From: Cristatella mucedo
Lineage: Eukaryota > Bryozoa > Phylactolaemata > Cristatellidae
Reading direction: 5' to 3'
DNA length: 64,000 nt
NCBI GenBank assembly: GCA_009760855.2
Contig: WPIO01000154.1
Location: 680,001 to 744,000 of the forward strand
Positions 1 through 11,204 of the stretch are shown here, piece by piece; positions within the stretch are counted from its first letter, which is position 1; the number at the start of each line of letters is the position of its first letter. The notes beneath the pieces are model-generated. The model saw nothing but the letters and a program-made list of their open reading frames with translations, was not told where the DNA came from and did no database searches. The position numbers were made by a program, and so were the translations under genes.

Positions 1-857
1 CCCCCCCATCTCAGAGGAGGCCTGGGTTGCTGAGACATGTCCTAATTCTTTACCAGGTGCCTGTTTTATCCTTGACCTTACCTCCTCAGTTGCTTAGGCA
101 GTATACTATTAGGCCCGTCGTGGGCCACTATTCATGACCATCGTGGCTGAGCCCTGGCTTCCATTTTCTCCTACAATGCTTAGTGGGAACTTATGTCCCG
201 TCTTTGGACTCTTTCCGAGTCGTTTGGTTGCAGTGTTTACCGACTGTTTTGACTTCCTAGCTATGCTAGTTTGCTTAAGAAAGGGCCGGCATCAGTCTGG
301 TTATTGTGTGACCCCCCCCCCTCCGCTGCTGTGTCAGTTGTGCTGAACCGGCGATTTCAAAACAGTCATGCTGTTGCTAAGATTACACATTCTTGGCGCA
401 CCACTCATGGGCCCGACATTCATCTACGACGCCCGGTCAGCACTGCCATGCAGCCGAGACTCCTGCTGTGGGCTGTCTCAGCATGCACTGTTAGCATTGG
501 GTCGTGCCTGCCTGTCGGTAAATGCTTGAGACTGGCATCCCTGTCGCTTTAATTCAAGCGATTTGCACTGGTTCGGACAGGCATGTGCTTTCAAGTAGGC
601 CTAATCCTCTCAGCTGGCTCGGTCTTTCAACTAGCTCGATCCGACATTAATTTGCATAGCATCTAACCAAAATTGTGCTGCACTCTGCTGTTACATAAGT
701 GAGCTCGTGACCTTGCCGATGCTTCCTTGTTGCTGTAGCAGTCCTCATCTGCCTGCCCTCACAGTGGAGCACGGTAGGATAGCTGGTGCAGGCATCCGAT
801 ATGGCAGTGGAGACAAGGGCAAGCCAGACAAGTACCGCCGTGCTTCCTTTGTAGCGA
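1..857. other. No recognised feature
   Basis: A C10 run at 312-321 and short chance ORFs only. The DNA is probably intronic to POLD1 if upstream exons lie outside the window. Confidence 0.5.
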
Positions 858-955
858 ATGTAAAGTGCCTAGAAAGAGAGATTGAGTTCTCTGAGGGTGC
901 TACACCTAATGCATTATTATTATTATTACTATTGTTATTATTACCATTATAACAC
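858..955 (+). mobile_element. Family A LINE tail
   Basis: GCGAATGTAAAGTGCCTAGA, the 3' hairpin, and a (TTA)n tail to about 950. Only the terminal 100 bp are present. Confidence 0.8.
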
Positions 956-1468
956 ATCCCAATGAAAAAGTGCCGCCGGGTTAATTCGAAAATGCACCGT
1001 TTGCTTTAGGCTATCATCAACCCCAGCCTACTGGGGTAGCATTCATACTAGGGCACAGGCAGCCGGTGCACTCAGACCCATTTATGAATGCCTACTGCCC
1101 CAGACATAGCTTCATTGCTGTCACACCGGCCTGTGCAATCTGCCTAGCTTATCAAAAGACTCGACATTGTAGGCATATTCCCTTTGATATTTTGTAGTCC
1201 CCTGCATAAATCCGGCCAGGACCGATTCGCTTATATATGCACTACAGCAGCTCGGCTATAGCAGCAGTCTTGTGCAATGGCAGATCCTCCCCTTTTTACC
1301 CCAGGCTGCATCGTTCCTTTGCTCTCTATTGCTGCCGGCACTCACTGGTGCTTCGAGCAGTGGCCGGGACGATTTGGCCCACATATCGCACGACTCGTGG
1401 GCAGCCAAGTTCCGAGTAGACTAGCCTCGGAACAATTAGCCGACTGTCGTGACACTCTTCAGCTTCAG

Positions 1469-1700
1469 TGTGCTGCTGCAAGACTGCTGCTGCAAGGCTG
1501 CTGCAAGGCTGCTGCTGCAAGGCTGCTGCTGCAAGGCTGCTGCTGCAAGGCTGCTGCTGCAAGGCTGCTGCTGCAAGGCTGCTGCTGCAAGGCTGCTGCT
1601 GCAAGGCTGCAAGACTGCTGCTGCAAGGCTGCTGCTGCAAGGCTGCTGCTGCAAGGCTGCTGCTGCAAGGCTGCTGCTGCAAGGCTGCAAGGCTGCTGCT
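1469..1700. repeat. 14-bp CTG-rich minisatellite
   Basis: Tandem units of AAGGCTGCTGCTGC run for about 230 bp, with a few units shortened by one CTG triplet or carrying AAGA. Because 14 is not a multiple of three and the unit has no stop codon in any frame, all frames stay open on both strands. This explains the long apparent ORF at 1277-2185 (302 codons), which is not accepted as a gene. Confidence 0.95.
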
Positions 1701-1827
1701 CTCGCGGGCTTCTTGCTCGAGGCCAGCTCAAGTCAAGCATCGTCACACAAGGAAAACCCGAGGAAGTCAAAGGGTATCATGCTTTGCAGAGCCACTGGAG
1801 CTGCCCTGAGCTCCTGCTCTGTATTAA

Positions 1828-1925
1828 TAGTAATAATAATAATGCATGTGATATAGCGTCCGCAGAGAACTCAGATCTCTTTCTAGGCACTTTACATTTG
1901 CTGCAAAGGAAGAGTCACAGATACA
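1828..1925 (-). mobile_element. Family A LINE tail
   Basis: An AAT-type tail is followed by the reversed 3' hairpin (GCGTCCGCAGAGAACTCAGA) and TTTGCTGCAAAGGA. Confidence 0.8.
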
Positions 1926-2229
1926 TAATCCGAAAATGCTTATGTCGACCACCGACCTTATCATTTAAAGCGTTCAGGTCGGCGCCTCATCGAGTGATTC
2001 TTTTGAATATCAGGCTAGTCGTTTCCTTAGCATCCTTGTCTAAAACCTACGAGATGCGATGCTCATCCTTGGCAAGCTGCCAATCCCTCTGGATTCCCTG
2101 CCCTCTAGTTGATTGCTTTACTTCGATGTCCACTATCAAGCCGATCTATCCGGCACATCTAGAAGTTCGTTCATCTCATAGATAACGAAGCCTAATAGGG
2201 ATCTAGTAAGTACTTCATGCATATACTGT

Positions 2230-2474
2230 TGTCCTTCTGAGATACTTTGATTTATTTTAGTCCTGTGTAAATAATGTGATGAATGTTTTCCTGACTCTGC
2301 TATGCTTCCCACTTTTTCTTTGTTGCTTGAGACGAAGTCTGTTTGCTACCGAATGTGTAACGAAAGCTGCTTAGGCTGTGAGTGCGCTATACAAAACTCT
2401 CCTGCGTAACACCCACATGGTCTTTATGACTTTGTTGAGTTACAGACGGAGATACATTACATTACATGAATCCA
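2230..2474 (+). mobile_element. Family B LINE 3' end
   Basis: It contains CTGACTCTGCTATGCTTCCC, the GCGCTATACAAAACTCTCCT block and GAGATACATTACATTACAT at the end, matching 16670-16858. Confidence 0.88.
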
Positions 2475-2561
2475 TCCTTAGCCTCAGGTATTGTTTTTGC
2501 ATTCTTAAAAAGTCTATAGTTGAGTCATTCATTTAGAAGTCAATGCTCGACCAGGAGAACG

Positions 2562-2692
2562 TTTGGTCTAGCGGTTAAGTTACTCGCCCCGACCAAAGTC
2601 TGACTGAGGTCATGGGCTCGAGCCCCGAGGCATATGTGAAGCGCCTGAATAGAGATTAAGTTCTCTTGGTGCGCTATATAAATAAATTATAT
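2562..2692 (+). mobile_element. tRNA-derived SINE-1
   Basis: The head TGGTCTAGCGGTTAAGT resembles a tRNA A box, and GGGCTCGAGCCCC a B box. The 3' part GAAGCGCCTGAATAGAGATT..AGTTCTCTTGGTGCGCTAT is the same hairpin as the family A/C LINE 3' end. This is the clearest forward copy of the family. Confidence 0.82.
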
Positions 2693-2697
2693 TTTAA

Positions 2698-2845
2698 TTA
2701 TATGTAATGTATGTGTCTCCGTCTGTAACTCCACAAAGTCATAAAGACCACGTGGGTGTTATGCAGGAGAGTTTTGTATAGCGCACTCACAACCTGAGCG
2801 GCTTTCGGTGCGCATTTGGTAGCCAACAGAATATATCAAAGTCTG
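2698..2845 (-). mobile_element. Family B LINE 3' end
   Basis: The reversed tail ATGTAATGTATGTGTCTCCG is followed by GTAACTCCACAAAGTCATAA and the rest of the family B 3' UTR. Confidence 0.87.
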
Positions 2846-2904
2846 CCGTGTCTCTCTTCTGGCGCTCCTATCAAAGGCAAGTAACTATTAGTGGCAGACA
2901 ATCT

Positions 2905-2990
2905 AAACTGTTGTTATTAAGTAAATTCCTGTCTGGTTTTAGAGCTAATAACTCCACAGAGTCAGCACCATTGGGAGTGTAACGACCCTG
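2905..2990 (+). mobile_element. Short LINE RT fragment
   Basis: The + frame reads KFLSGFRANNSTESAPL, which corresponds to RT region 2 of family A (FQSGFRPNHSTESALL). The flanks are not assignable. Confidence 0.5.
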
Positions 2991-5217
2991 CATGTACTCT
3001 CTCAGCTAATCGCCATTGTGCACTTTGCTTTATACAGGTCATTTGTAGATGCCAATCGGTAGCAAGTTGGCTCTATCCGCCTCAGATGGAGGACTTTTGG
3101 GTCATGGTTAATAAGGTTGATGGACTTTTTAGCACGGAATCCAAAATTAGGGTATAATTCAGTAGCAGTAGGTTGACAAAGCTTATAGAAGTGTAGGCAG
3201 TTTAAGAAAGGAAGGAGAAGACGAGCAGGGGGGGTTGCATTTTGGCATGGATCACATAAGGGGGGGGGGAGGTTGAGTCCCTAATCGGTTCCATCTTACC
3301 AATGGAGTATGGAGAAGGCTAAGTCTGCTATTGGAATTGTTGGGCAGAGTTGGCTGTTTGTGGAATGATCTATAGTGGACATTTAACTATCTTGGGTTAT
3401 TGATTTGTGATTTTAGATTATTTTTCTATAAAATGTCTTACTCGACCAAAGATATAATTAATTGGTGTGATCTACACTAGTTTTCAAATGCCATCCAAGC
3501 AGCGCGAGATGATTCCAGAACTTTTGGCTGCCTTTTCGAGCCTTCGTTTAGTAATCCTTGCTCTTTTTATATCAGCCCTAAACCAAACGGCATTTAGGCT
3601 CAGGACGGACCTATCTGTCGTTTAGTCAGAGGTGTAAGCTCATCTAGCACATTAGTTACCATCGTTTAGTAGCATGGTGTGCAGGAGCCGAGCTCACTTG
3701 GAGCTCAGGCAAATGGACAGAGAATGCAAGTTTGCAAAGTACAGAATACATGTTATAATATTAAAAATACATTTTTATAGCGCCCTTATAGCTTAATCTT
3801 TTTCTAGGTACTTTGTAGAGGCTGTAAAGGAAGTATGATCAAATGGTTAACGGTAACATGCACAATGTCAACAAACACATGTCAAGAGACTCGGAGTTTC
3901 TTGAGTTATATATTATTATGTACCCAAACAGAAACGTCTTCCGGGGAGAATGAAATCTGCATATGATCGGATGTGCAGAAAGGGATGACAATAGGGATCG
4001 ATATATTTACTATCGAAGGAAAAATTGTCGTCAGATAGGTATCGCTTTGTAGATGTGTAGAGGTATGAAGGCAAAGGACGAGGCAGAAAGCCCGACACTC
4101 ATGACTTGCATGTTGGAAGACATTTGACCAGACAGACTATCAAAATTGTTAGTGAAATCAATCAGAATGAGAATACTGTAGCTCCTAGTTCAAAGAAATG
4201 GTAGAACGTCGGAGCTGTCTGGTGAAGCTGGAATCGAGCTTGTGTGCGACGAGTTACCACTACCATTGGCAAGTACCACTGGCTTTACAGAAAGCCAGAG
4301 ATGCAAAAAGTTATCTAAAAAAAGGCTTAAAATTAAAAATGCCTCAGGTGGCCGTGGGTACTCAACCACAAGGTTACAGGGATCTCGAAGTATGAAATAA
4401 GGAGAAACTCTGTGGGTTAACTATCGGCAAGAACCGATCGGTTCGTTGAATTTCTGACAACTCTGTAGCATGGAACATTTTCAGAAGTTTGTCACGCTTC
4501 AGGGGGCTAACTGCTAACGGTCCCCCCCCCCCCCCGCCGAGCGAACATTCCATAGGCACAATTTCAAAGCAGTCTCCGAGGTTAGCATCAGCTTTGTGAC
4601 TATTTGGTTTTGTGCTGGCTTTATAGCCTTTCGGTTTTGTTTAAGAAATAAGCTACAGTTCTTTAATTATTTGCTATTCCTATGGAAGGTTGTGTTGAGG
4701 TTAGCAATAATAGTACATGCATAAATTTGGTGTGGGCTGGTACCACCTAGTACCTTATCGATTTGGCAGATTGATCTGTTTTGTTCACACAACTGGCAAA
4801 TCCTTGCTGAAACGGGCGGCAGACATGCAGACACTACCTACATGAGCACAACATGACGACAGGCATGCAAGCTTGATCCTCTGGGACCACGAAACTGGAC
4901 ATGCAATCATTGGGGGACTTCGTGTGACAAAGATACAGTCAAAGTCGGTTAACAATTACCTGTTCATTTATGCATAATTTCTATGGCATTCGGGACAAAG
5001 GCCCTCTATATGACAGAAAACGGTTCCCGGCACTGTCATTCATTCATCGTATGGGAGGCCACAATTTTTCGTTATCTGAAACATCTGAGGAAGTGGGTTC
5101 GACACCACGGTGTTAAGCAGCCTGCCACGTGTCGGCCGAAAACCCGCTCTTCAGGTAGTGCTAGGCGAGGCATTTGATTAGCCGGCACATCTATTAAAAG
5201 TAATGCACGTGTCTTAA
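2991..5217. other. Mostly unassigned DNA
   Basis: Apart from the LINE tail at 3755-3895, only homopolymers (G10 at 3260-3269, C14 at 4522-4535) stand out. The ORFs are short and unlike known proteins. Confidence 0.5.
3755..3895 (-). mobile_element. Family A LINE tail, diverged
   Basis: ATTTTTATAGCGCCCTTATA, TTTCTAGGTACTTTG and the AACATGCACAATGTCA block match the family A 3' UTR in reverse. Confidence 0.65.
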
Positions 5218-5730
5218 GGGGGAATGTCAATAAATTACTTATACAATTTGTCCGACAATCGAAGATGTATTTTGGGTACCTTTCGAAAGACAAATATGTT
5301 AGAACTGGGATCTGAAGTTCTGACGACTTCCACATGAAAGAAAAAATGGTCACGCAAACCACGTCTGACTCGGATGTAGGCCAGAAGCAACAAGTCACGA
5401 ATAAGAAAAATTACCGATCTCTGCATCGTATGAGACTTTTTGTATCCCAACTTGTCGAACCTTGTTAGATCTCAATACATGCTTTGAAGCTCGTTGTGGT
5501 GCATTCTTGTGACTTTTATACAGCTTCATTTCCAGGGTCGGTTGGTACCTTATAAATTCCATAACTTGGCTAATACTTAACATATCATAATGAAATTTGA
5601 AATTCGAGTTCAGCTCTGCTTGTTTTACAAGAGTCTGGACAATGTCACATTTCGGTTGGATAAATCATGCTGTATATGTCATCAAACGCCCCGGAGCTTT
5701 ATTATCAGTAATCGTGAATGTACGGAGCAA
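5218..5730 (+). repeat. Dispersed repeat R3, copy 1
   Basis: It shares a series of blocks with 10095-10680 and 43790-44310: GAATGTCAA..AAAT at the start, GTTCTGACGACTTCCACAT, GTGACTTTTA..GCTTCATTT and TTCCATAACT-GGCTAATACTTAA..GTGAAATTTGAAAT. There is no coding potential and no terminal repeats were seen. It ends where the (GT)n tract begins. The family is not recognised. Confidence 0.7.
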
Positions 5731-5732
5731 AG

Positions 5733-5733
<1 letters not shown>

Positions 5734-5814
<81 letters not shown>
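5734..5814. repeat. (TG)n microsatellite
   Basis: About 40 uninterrupted TG units. The valine/cysteine ORFs across it are artefacts. Confidence 0.98.
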
Positions 5815-5817
<3 letters not shown>

Positions 5818-5882
5818 CATGAAATACATTCTCCTTTACCTTGGTCGGTGCGAGTACTTTAACTACTGGGCCAAAGCAGCAT
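5815..5882 (-). mobile_element. SINE-1 head fragment
   Basis: CCTTGGTCGGTGCGAGTACT then AACTACTGGGCCAAA matches the reversed tRNA-like head of SINE-1 copies at 21040 and 48880. Confidence 0.5.
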
Positions 5883-6847
5883 GGCATGTTGAATGTCTAG
5901 TGGCAACTAGCACCACAGCAGCTAGATTTGCTTTCTAGCGACTTGAAGCCAACCTCTGCAGGCGCCACGTTAATCTAGGAGTTTTGTCTTGTCTTAGCTA
6001 CAGCAACTTGAAATGTGCATGTGCGATGAACTGGGAATTCACTGATTTATTTCCATGCATTTATGTCCTTGACTAGCCATGATGTTCTTCGTAGCATCGT
6101 GAGCTCCATCAGAGGCATACCTACAAGGGGGGGGGGCAAGGCCTCCGAAGCAATTGTTTTGGTCACCTATCTCTTCTCATATTTGATTGTGGGCTACCGA
6201 AATGGGTCCAGTAATACCTGTTCTGTGTCAGTTAGATGAGCAGACAGTGGTAACCGTCTGAACTGACGGTCTAAAGGGCTAGGAACAAGGTCACATATTG
6301 CCAGCTTTGATATAGGCACACAGAGTGGTCGGATCCTAGTACAACAAAAATGTGACTCCCACAAATATTGGGCAGGATCATGTGATCTGTGGCCACTTTA
6401 TGGAGCCTCATGGTATGTAGTCGTACAGCCTATGCTGAAAAAACTTCTGTCAGGAGCAAGCTGTGACTCTTGTGCACAAGTACCATTTGCTGTCAGGCTT
6501 GTGAAATTAATTTAGGGAACAACCAGTGCTGAACACTGGCATGCCTTTGCTGTTTGCTTCCAGCAATAACACGTGGGTGCATTTTACTGCACTGGTATTG
6601 ATATTTGTGCCGATGGATGTGCTGAGTTGTAAATTAGCTTACCAGATCTTAGGTGGTTCACCCGACTTGCTGCCGTGAGCTGATTGGCTGCCAGAGGGGA
6701 AACTCCCTCTGCCATGTTCTTAATTGGTTTGAACTGGTATCTGCTTCTCCTTGGTCTCAGCGGAACAGCTGGTCATTCCTAAATCTCTGTACCAATCTGA
6801 CTTCACTAAGCTATGGTGGTATAGCCGTCGGCACATGACTTTCTTGT
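5883..6847. other. No recognised feature
   Basis: G10 at 6127-6136; nothing coding was recognised. Confidence 0.5.
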
Positions 6848-8480
6848 CAATAATAATAATAATATTAATGCACTTGATAAAGCGCCCTCAGAGAACTTAA
6901 TCTCTCTCTAGGCGCTTTACATTTGCTGCAAAGGGAAATGCAATTGAATGGTGAGTAAAATCATGCTTGATAAACAAACAAAATGAATAACATGGTTAGG
7001 GGTGTCATGCACAGGGTCAGCATGCAAATGTGGTTAGTGGTAGCATGCACAGTGTCAGCACGCATAAGCACATCAAGGACGAATCACGGGGACCCACTAA
7101 ATGCTGTCCACCAGTAGGTGTTTTTAAGTTCTTTTTAAATGTGGTCAGGTCAGGGGATGTTCTGACGCAACTCCGGAGGGACTTCCAGGCTTTGGGAGCA
7201 TAGGAACTAAATGCACGGTCTCCAAAGGATTTGAGGTTTTACGGGTTTTTGTAGACTGTTGGATTCCGGAAAGGGGGTGGTACGATGCTTGGCCTGCTTG
7301 GGGAGTAGATCTGAGAGATAGGCTGGAGCCAAAGAATGAAGTGGCCTAAAAGTGAGCGACAAAACCTTGAAGTCAATCCGTTGCTTGACTGGTAGCCAGT
7401 GCAGGTCGGCGAGAAGTGGGGTAATGTGGCAACTGCGATGCTCACGACAGACAAGCCTAGGTGCGGAGTTTTGCAACAGCTGCAATCGCCTGATCGCACA
7501 TGCCGGTAGGCCAGCGAGCAGTGAGCTGCAGAAGTCGAGACGGGATGTCACGAATGCATGGACCAACATGGACGTAGTATCCTTCCTTATCTAAACAAGC
7601 CCGAATTTTAACAATGTTATGAAGCTGAAAATAGGCAGATTTGACTGTAGAGCTGATATGGTCGTCTAACGAGAGGTCGCTTTGGAATATGACACCTAGA
7701 TTTCGAGCTGATTCAACTGGAGCTATGCTGGCAGAGCCAATTTTGAGTTTCAGCCTTTCCATATTGTGAATCGCCTTGGCTTTGCCCATAACTAGTAAGT
7801 TAGTTTTATCGTCATTTAGTTTTAGAAAATTTGCACCATCCATGTGCGGATGTCACCAATACATGCAGCAAGTGAGTTGAGAGAATTTGAGGTGCTCGAA
7901 GGCTGGGAGGGATCAAAGCAAAGGTACAACTGAGTGTCATCCGCATAGAAGTGAAAGCCTAGATTGTGCTTGGCAATCACATCAGCAAGAGGGAGAGTAT
8001 AAACCGTGAAAAGAACCGGACCTAGCACGGAGCCCTGAGGTACTCCATATTTGAGAGGTACTTCAGATGATCTTTGTCCATTCATGTCACTACTCTGGAG
8101 TCTCCCACTGAGATAGGACCTGGACCACTGCAGAGCAGTGCCAGTGATGCGCAGGCGAGATGAGAGGTACTCTAGAAGAACTTTGTGATTGATGGTATCA
8201 AAAGCTGCCAAAAGATGGAGCAAAACAAGCAGGGACACTCTACCCATGTTTGCATTCCTAAGTAGGTTGTTGTATACCCTAAGCAATGCTGACTCTGTGG
8301 AGTGATTAGGTCTAAAGCCAGACTGGAACTTACTAGCAAGTTGGGAGGTTTCGATATATGGGTTTAGCTGGTCTGCCACGACCCGTTCCAGTGGTGTCTT
8401 TGATAGGAATGGTAGAAGGGTGACTGGGCGGTGGTTGCTTAAGTTCTCTTGGTCTACTGTCGATTTCTTGTGTTCACTAG
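6848..8480 (-). mobile_element. Family A L2/CR1-like LINE, longest copy
   Basis: Read on the minus strand, the copy holds the reverse transcriptase and C-terminal part of ORF2, then a 3' UTR and an ATT-type tail at 6848-6865. Motifs include DTINHKVLL, GVPQGSVLGPVLF and FYADDTQLY (8379-7822), then [12 protein letters not shown] and ARNLGVIF (7843-7457), then [20 protein letters not shown] (7569-7207). A frame change near 7840 and further shifts make it inactive. No endonuclease domain is present, so the copy is 5'-truncated. The motif spelling and microsatellite 3' end fit the L2/CR1 group of non-LTR elements. Confidence 0.93.
7822..8379 (-). pseudogene. Reverse transcriptase fragment of family A LINE
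   Basis: This 185-codon open stretch contains the RT core: FQSGFRPNHSTESALL (region 2), AFDTINHKVLLEYL (region 3), YGVPQGSVLGPVLF (region 4) and the catalytic YADD in FYADDTQLY (region 5). A Leu replaces the usual Asp next to AAFD (LLAAFD for LSAAFD). The frame is lost after GDIRTWM, where LNDDKT continues in another frame. It is the best preserved RT core in the window. Confidence 0.9.
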
Positions 8481-8629
8481 TATCTAGTCTTGGTCAATCC
8501 ATTTAATGCAGCTCTCTGTGCACAGTCAATAGCCTACAGCCTTGTGTGTAGCATTCCAGGTCTACTGCTTTTCATACTGTGTTTACTGTGTACTTTCTGT
8601 TTTGCCAATATCAGCGCACAGGAAAATCT

Positions 8630-8745
8630 AACAATAATAATAATAATTATGCATTTGTATAGTCCCCTCAGATAACTGAATATCTCTCCATGCACTTAGC
8701 AGATGCAGCATGTAAACCATTAGCAAATGTTTGGTGGTAACATCC
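8630..8745 (-). mobile_element. Family A LINE 3' end, left part (split copy)
   Basis: An AAT tail at 8630-8650 is followed by a diverged 3' hairpin region (GTCCCCTCAGATAACTGAAT) and 3' UTR. It breaks off where the family B copy 8746-9550 begins and continues after it at 9555-9960. Confidence 0.82.
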
Positions 8746-9550
8746 TTCTAATATGTGATGCTATTGTGCGACCATCGCCATGTGCTCGAAGTTTAGGTGT
8801 CGTTTTCGACAGCTGCCTTAATTTTAAAAGCTTCATTCAGAAGGCTGCTTCTGCAGCTAGCCATCACGTCCGATCCCTATCAAAGATTATGAGCTGTCTT
8901 CCATAGTGGTCTGTAAAAAATTTAACTAGCTCCTTAGTTCTGTCTCGGCTTGATTACTGTAATTTCCTTTTGGCTGGGCTACCAAAAAAAAAGCAACCAG
9001 GCCACTGCAGCTATGATTATGGCTGCAAGGCTAGTCTTTAAGTCCTAGAGGTTTGAGCACGTGTCTCCTTTGCTAAAAGAGCTAGGATGGCTGCCGGTTG
9101 AGCAACGGTTACAGAGCACAGTTTTTACGCTGACCCACAGGGCTCGCCATGGCTTGGCTCATTCGTATCTAGCTGAACTGCTGCATCAGTTTCAGCCTGT
9201 TTGTGCCCTCAGGTCCTGTGTGGACAACAGCTGTTCCATTCCTCTGCTTAAAGACCGTTGGCAACAGAAGCTTTAGCTCTGCAGGTCCTAGGCTGTGGAA
9301 CTCGCTTCCACAATTCTTACACAACGACAACTACTCTCCTGCTGCCGACTATGGCTCACCGTTTTCAGTGATCCTGAGCTGCTACTTCCATGTTACTCAC
9401 TACCTCAACTCTGCTCTCCTGACTCTGCTATGCTTCCCACTTTCTTTTTGTTGCGTGAGACGAAGTTTGTTGGATACCGAATACTCTCCAGCGTAACACC
9501 CACATAGTCTTAATGACTTTGTGGAGTTACAGACGGAGATACATTACATC
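8746..9550 (+). mobile_element. Family B LINE 3' half, inserted in a family A copy
   Basis: The + strand reads the ORF2 C-terminus: FEHVSPLLKELGWLPVEQRL at 9050, then HSYLAELLHQFQPVCALRSC, then [15 protein letters not shown], ending in GGAGATACATTACAT at 9536-9550. Several frameshifts are present. It splits a family A copy into 8630-8745 and 9555-9960. Confidence 0.88.
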
Positions 9551-9554
9551 CGCA

Positions 9555-9960
9555 ACCAGCAGGCTGTAAGCAGGTGCATGCACACGACCGACGAATCACA
9601 AGACAAACCAAATGTTGTTATAAACAAGTGTTTTAAGCTTCTTTTTAAATTTTGTCATGTCAGGGGATGTTATGTCACGTGCGTTGGTGGTGAGTTCTTG
9701 GCTTTGGGAGCATGGGAACTAAAGGTATGGTCTCCAACGGTTGTGAGGTTCGTTCGACATGTGGCTAAATGATTTGAGTCAGAACAGCTGGCTGTACGAT
9801 TTTTGGCCTAAGGGGGAGTAGTTCTGATAGGAAGGCTGAAGCCAGAGAATGAAGGGAACTAGAAGTAAGTGACAGAACCATGAAGTTTATGCTTGATTGG
9901 GAGCCAGCGCAGGTCGGCAATAAGTGCAGTGCGATTTGGCAATTTCGATCTAGGCTTTAA
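9555..9960 (-). mobile_element. Family A LINE, right part (split copy)
   Basis: On the minus strand this is the ORF2 C-terminus and 3' UTR of family A, diverged: the GGGGATGTT..GACG block, the TTTGGGAGCAT..GAACTAAA block and the GAGCCAGCGCAGGTCGGCAA block match the copy at 7060-7420. It is the continuation of 8630-8745. Confidence 0.82.
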
Positions 9961-10094
9961 TTTTTGGCTCTGATCCTACCTTCCATTCCTGCACCCCAAT
10001 CTTGTCTGTCTGCCGTCATAGGCCGCAACTGCCACACTGATCGCATCTCACTGTGACGCACAGGCTCCCTATCAAGCTGTGATTGACTTCAGGA

Positions 10095-10680
10095 GGGTTG
10101 TCAAGAAAATAATTATAAAATTTGCTCGGCACTCGGATACCTTTTTATGGTACCTTTTAAAAGACAAATATGTTTGAAATGAGATTAGAAGTTCTGACGA
10201 CTTCCACATTAAAGATAATTTTATTAAGCAGGCCGTGTCTAACCCGGGTGTAAACCGGAAGAAACATAGCTACAAATAAAAAATGTATCTATCTCTGCAC
10301 CATATTTGACTTGTATCTCAACTGTTTGAACCGTGGTAGATCGAGGTACATTCGCGAAGCTTGTTAATACGATGTCAAACTCGACCTCATTTTGCACGCG
10401 CGCGAAATGAGGTCGAGTTTGAAATCTTAAGGTACAATTATTGAGGTGCGTGGTTGTGACTTTTAAAATGCTTAATTTACACTGTAGTTTGATGCTTTTT
10501 ACATTCCATAACTCGGCTAATACTTCTTGCATCAGAGTGAAATTTGAAATGCAAATTTAAGTATGACAACACGCTACAGTATTCCTGATTTTGGTTGGAT
10601 ATGGTTTGCTGTACATGTCCACGATTGCAGAAAATTAAGCTCCGCGCGTTTGATGATATGTAGAGCAAGAGTTATACTAC
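10095..10680 (+). repeat. Dispersed repeat R3, copy 2
   Basis: It has the same block order as copy 1, with GTTCTGACGACTTCCACATT and TTCCATAACTCGGCTAATAC. It carries an extra near-perfect inverted repeat at 10375-10422 that is absent from the other copies. Confidence 0.7.
10375..10422. repeat. Perfect 18-bp inverted repeat, 12-nt CG-rich loop
   Basis: TCAAACTCGACCTCATTT at 10375-10392 pairs with AAATGAGGTCGAGTTTGA at 10405-10422 around TGCACGCGCGCG. It lies inside R3 copy 2. Confidence 0.9.
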
Positions 10681-11067
10681 CGAAATCAGATATACTAGCC
10701 TGTTCTCAACGGCAGCCTATTTCCAGGTTGTGCTTAGTGAGAGCAAGCTCACTGCGTGGCAGCAAGCTTGCGTAGTTACAAAGTCCACCTGGTGGCCAGT
10801 ATCCACATTTGTAAGTTGGTCCCCACCCCACCAGCAAGGAGCGGGGGGGGGGGGGTATCTACCCCAAAACAGGCTCCTGGGTCCAGCAACCGCATGGTCT
10901 TAATCATTTCCTAAGTCCATGTCAAGGTGTAACTGTTTGCTGCTAATCCTGTAGAGACTCATTTCCTGCTTGAATTGTTCGGTGGCCATTGAGAGTTGCC
11001 TTCGGCAAATTTTTAGGGTTTTGTTGCCGTTTCTTGTCACTTGTTTGCCCTAAAAAAAGAGTGTAAT

Positions 11068-11200
11068 CGATTCAACAGCCTCATTTTTATAGCGACACAT
11101 CACAACTGCTGAGGTAGGCAATCATGGATCGCCTGCTGAAGGACTCGCACCCACGACCTGCTTCATGAAGTGCGAGCACGGCACCCCTGGGCTGAGACCC
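11068..11200 (-). mobile_element. tRNA-derived SINE-2
   Basis: It reads in reverse AACAGCCTCATTTTTATAGC, a diverged middle, then GGACTCGCACCCACGACC, which is a B-box-like segment. It is diverged relative to the copy at 27748. Confidence 0.6.
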
Positions 11201-11204
11201 AGGG

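Noticed and set aside
1277-2185. 302-codon ORF, the longest in the window
   Set aside because: Its core is the 14-bp minisatellite, open in every frame; the flanks run into a LINE tail and show no domain.
5734-5814. Cys-Val repeat proteins in ORFs over GT tracts (also at 29641, 47661, 48958)
   Set aside because: They are translations of dinucleotide repeats.
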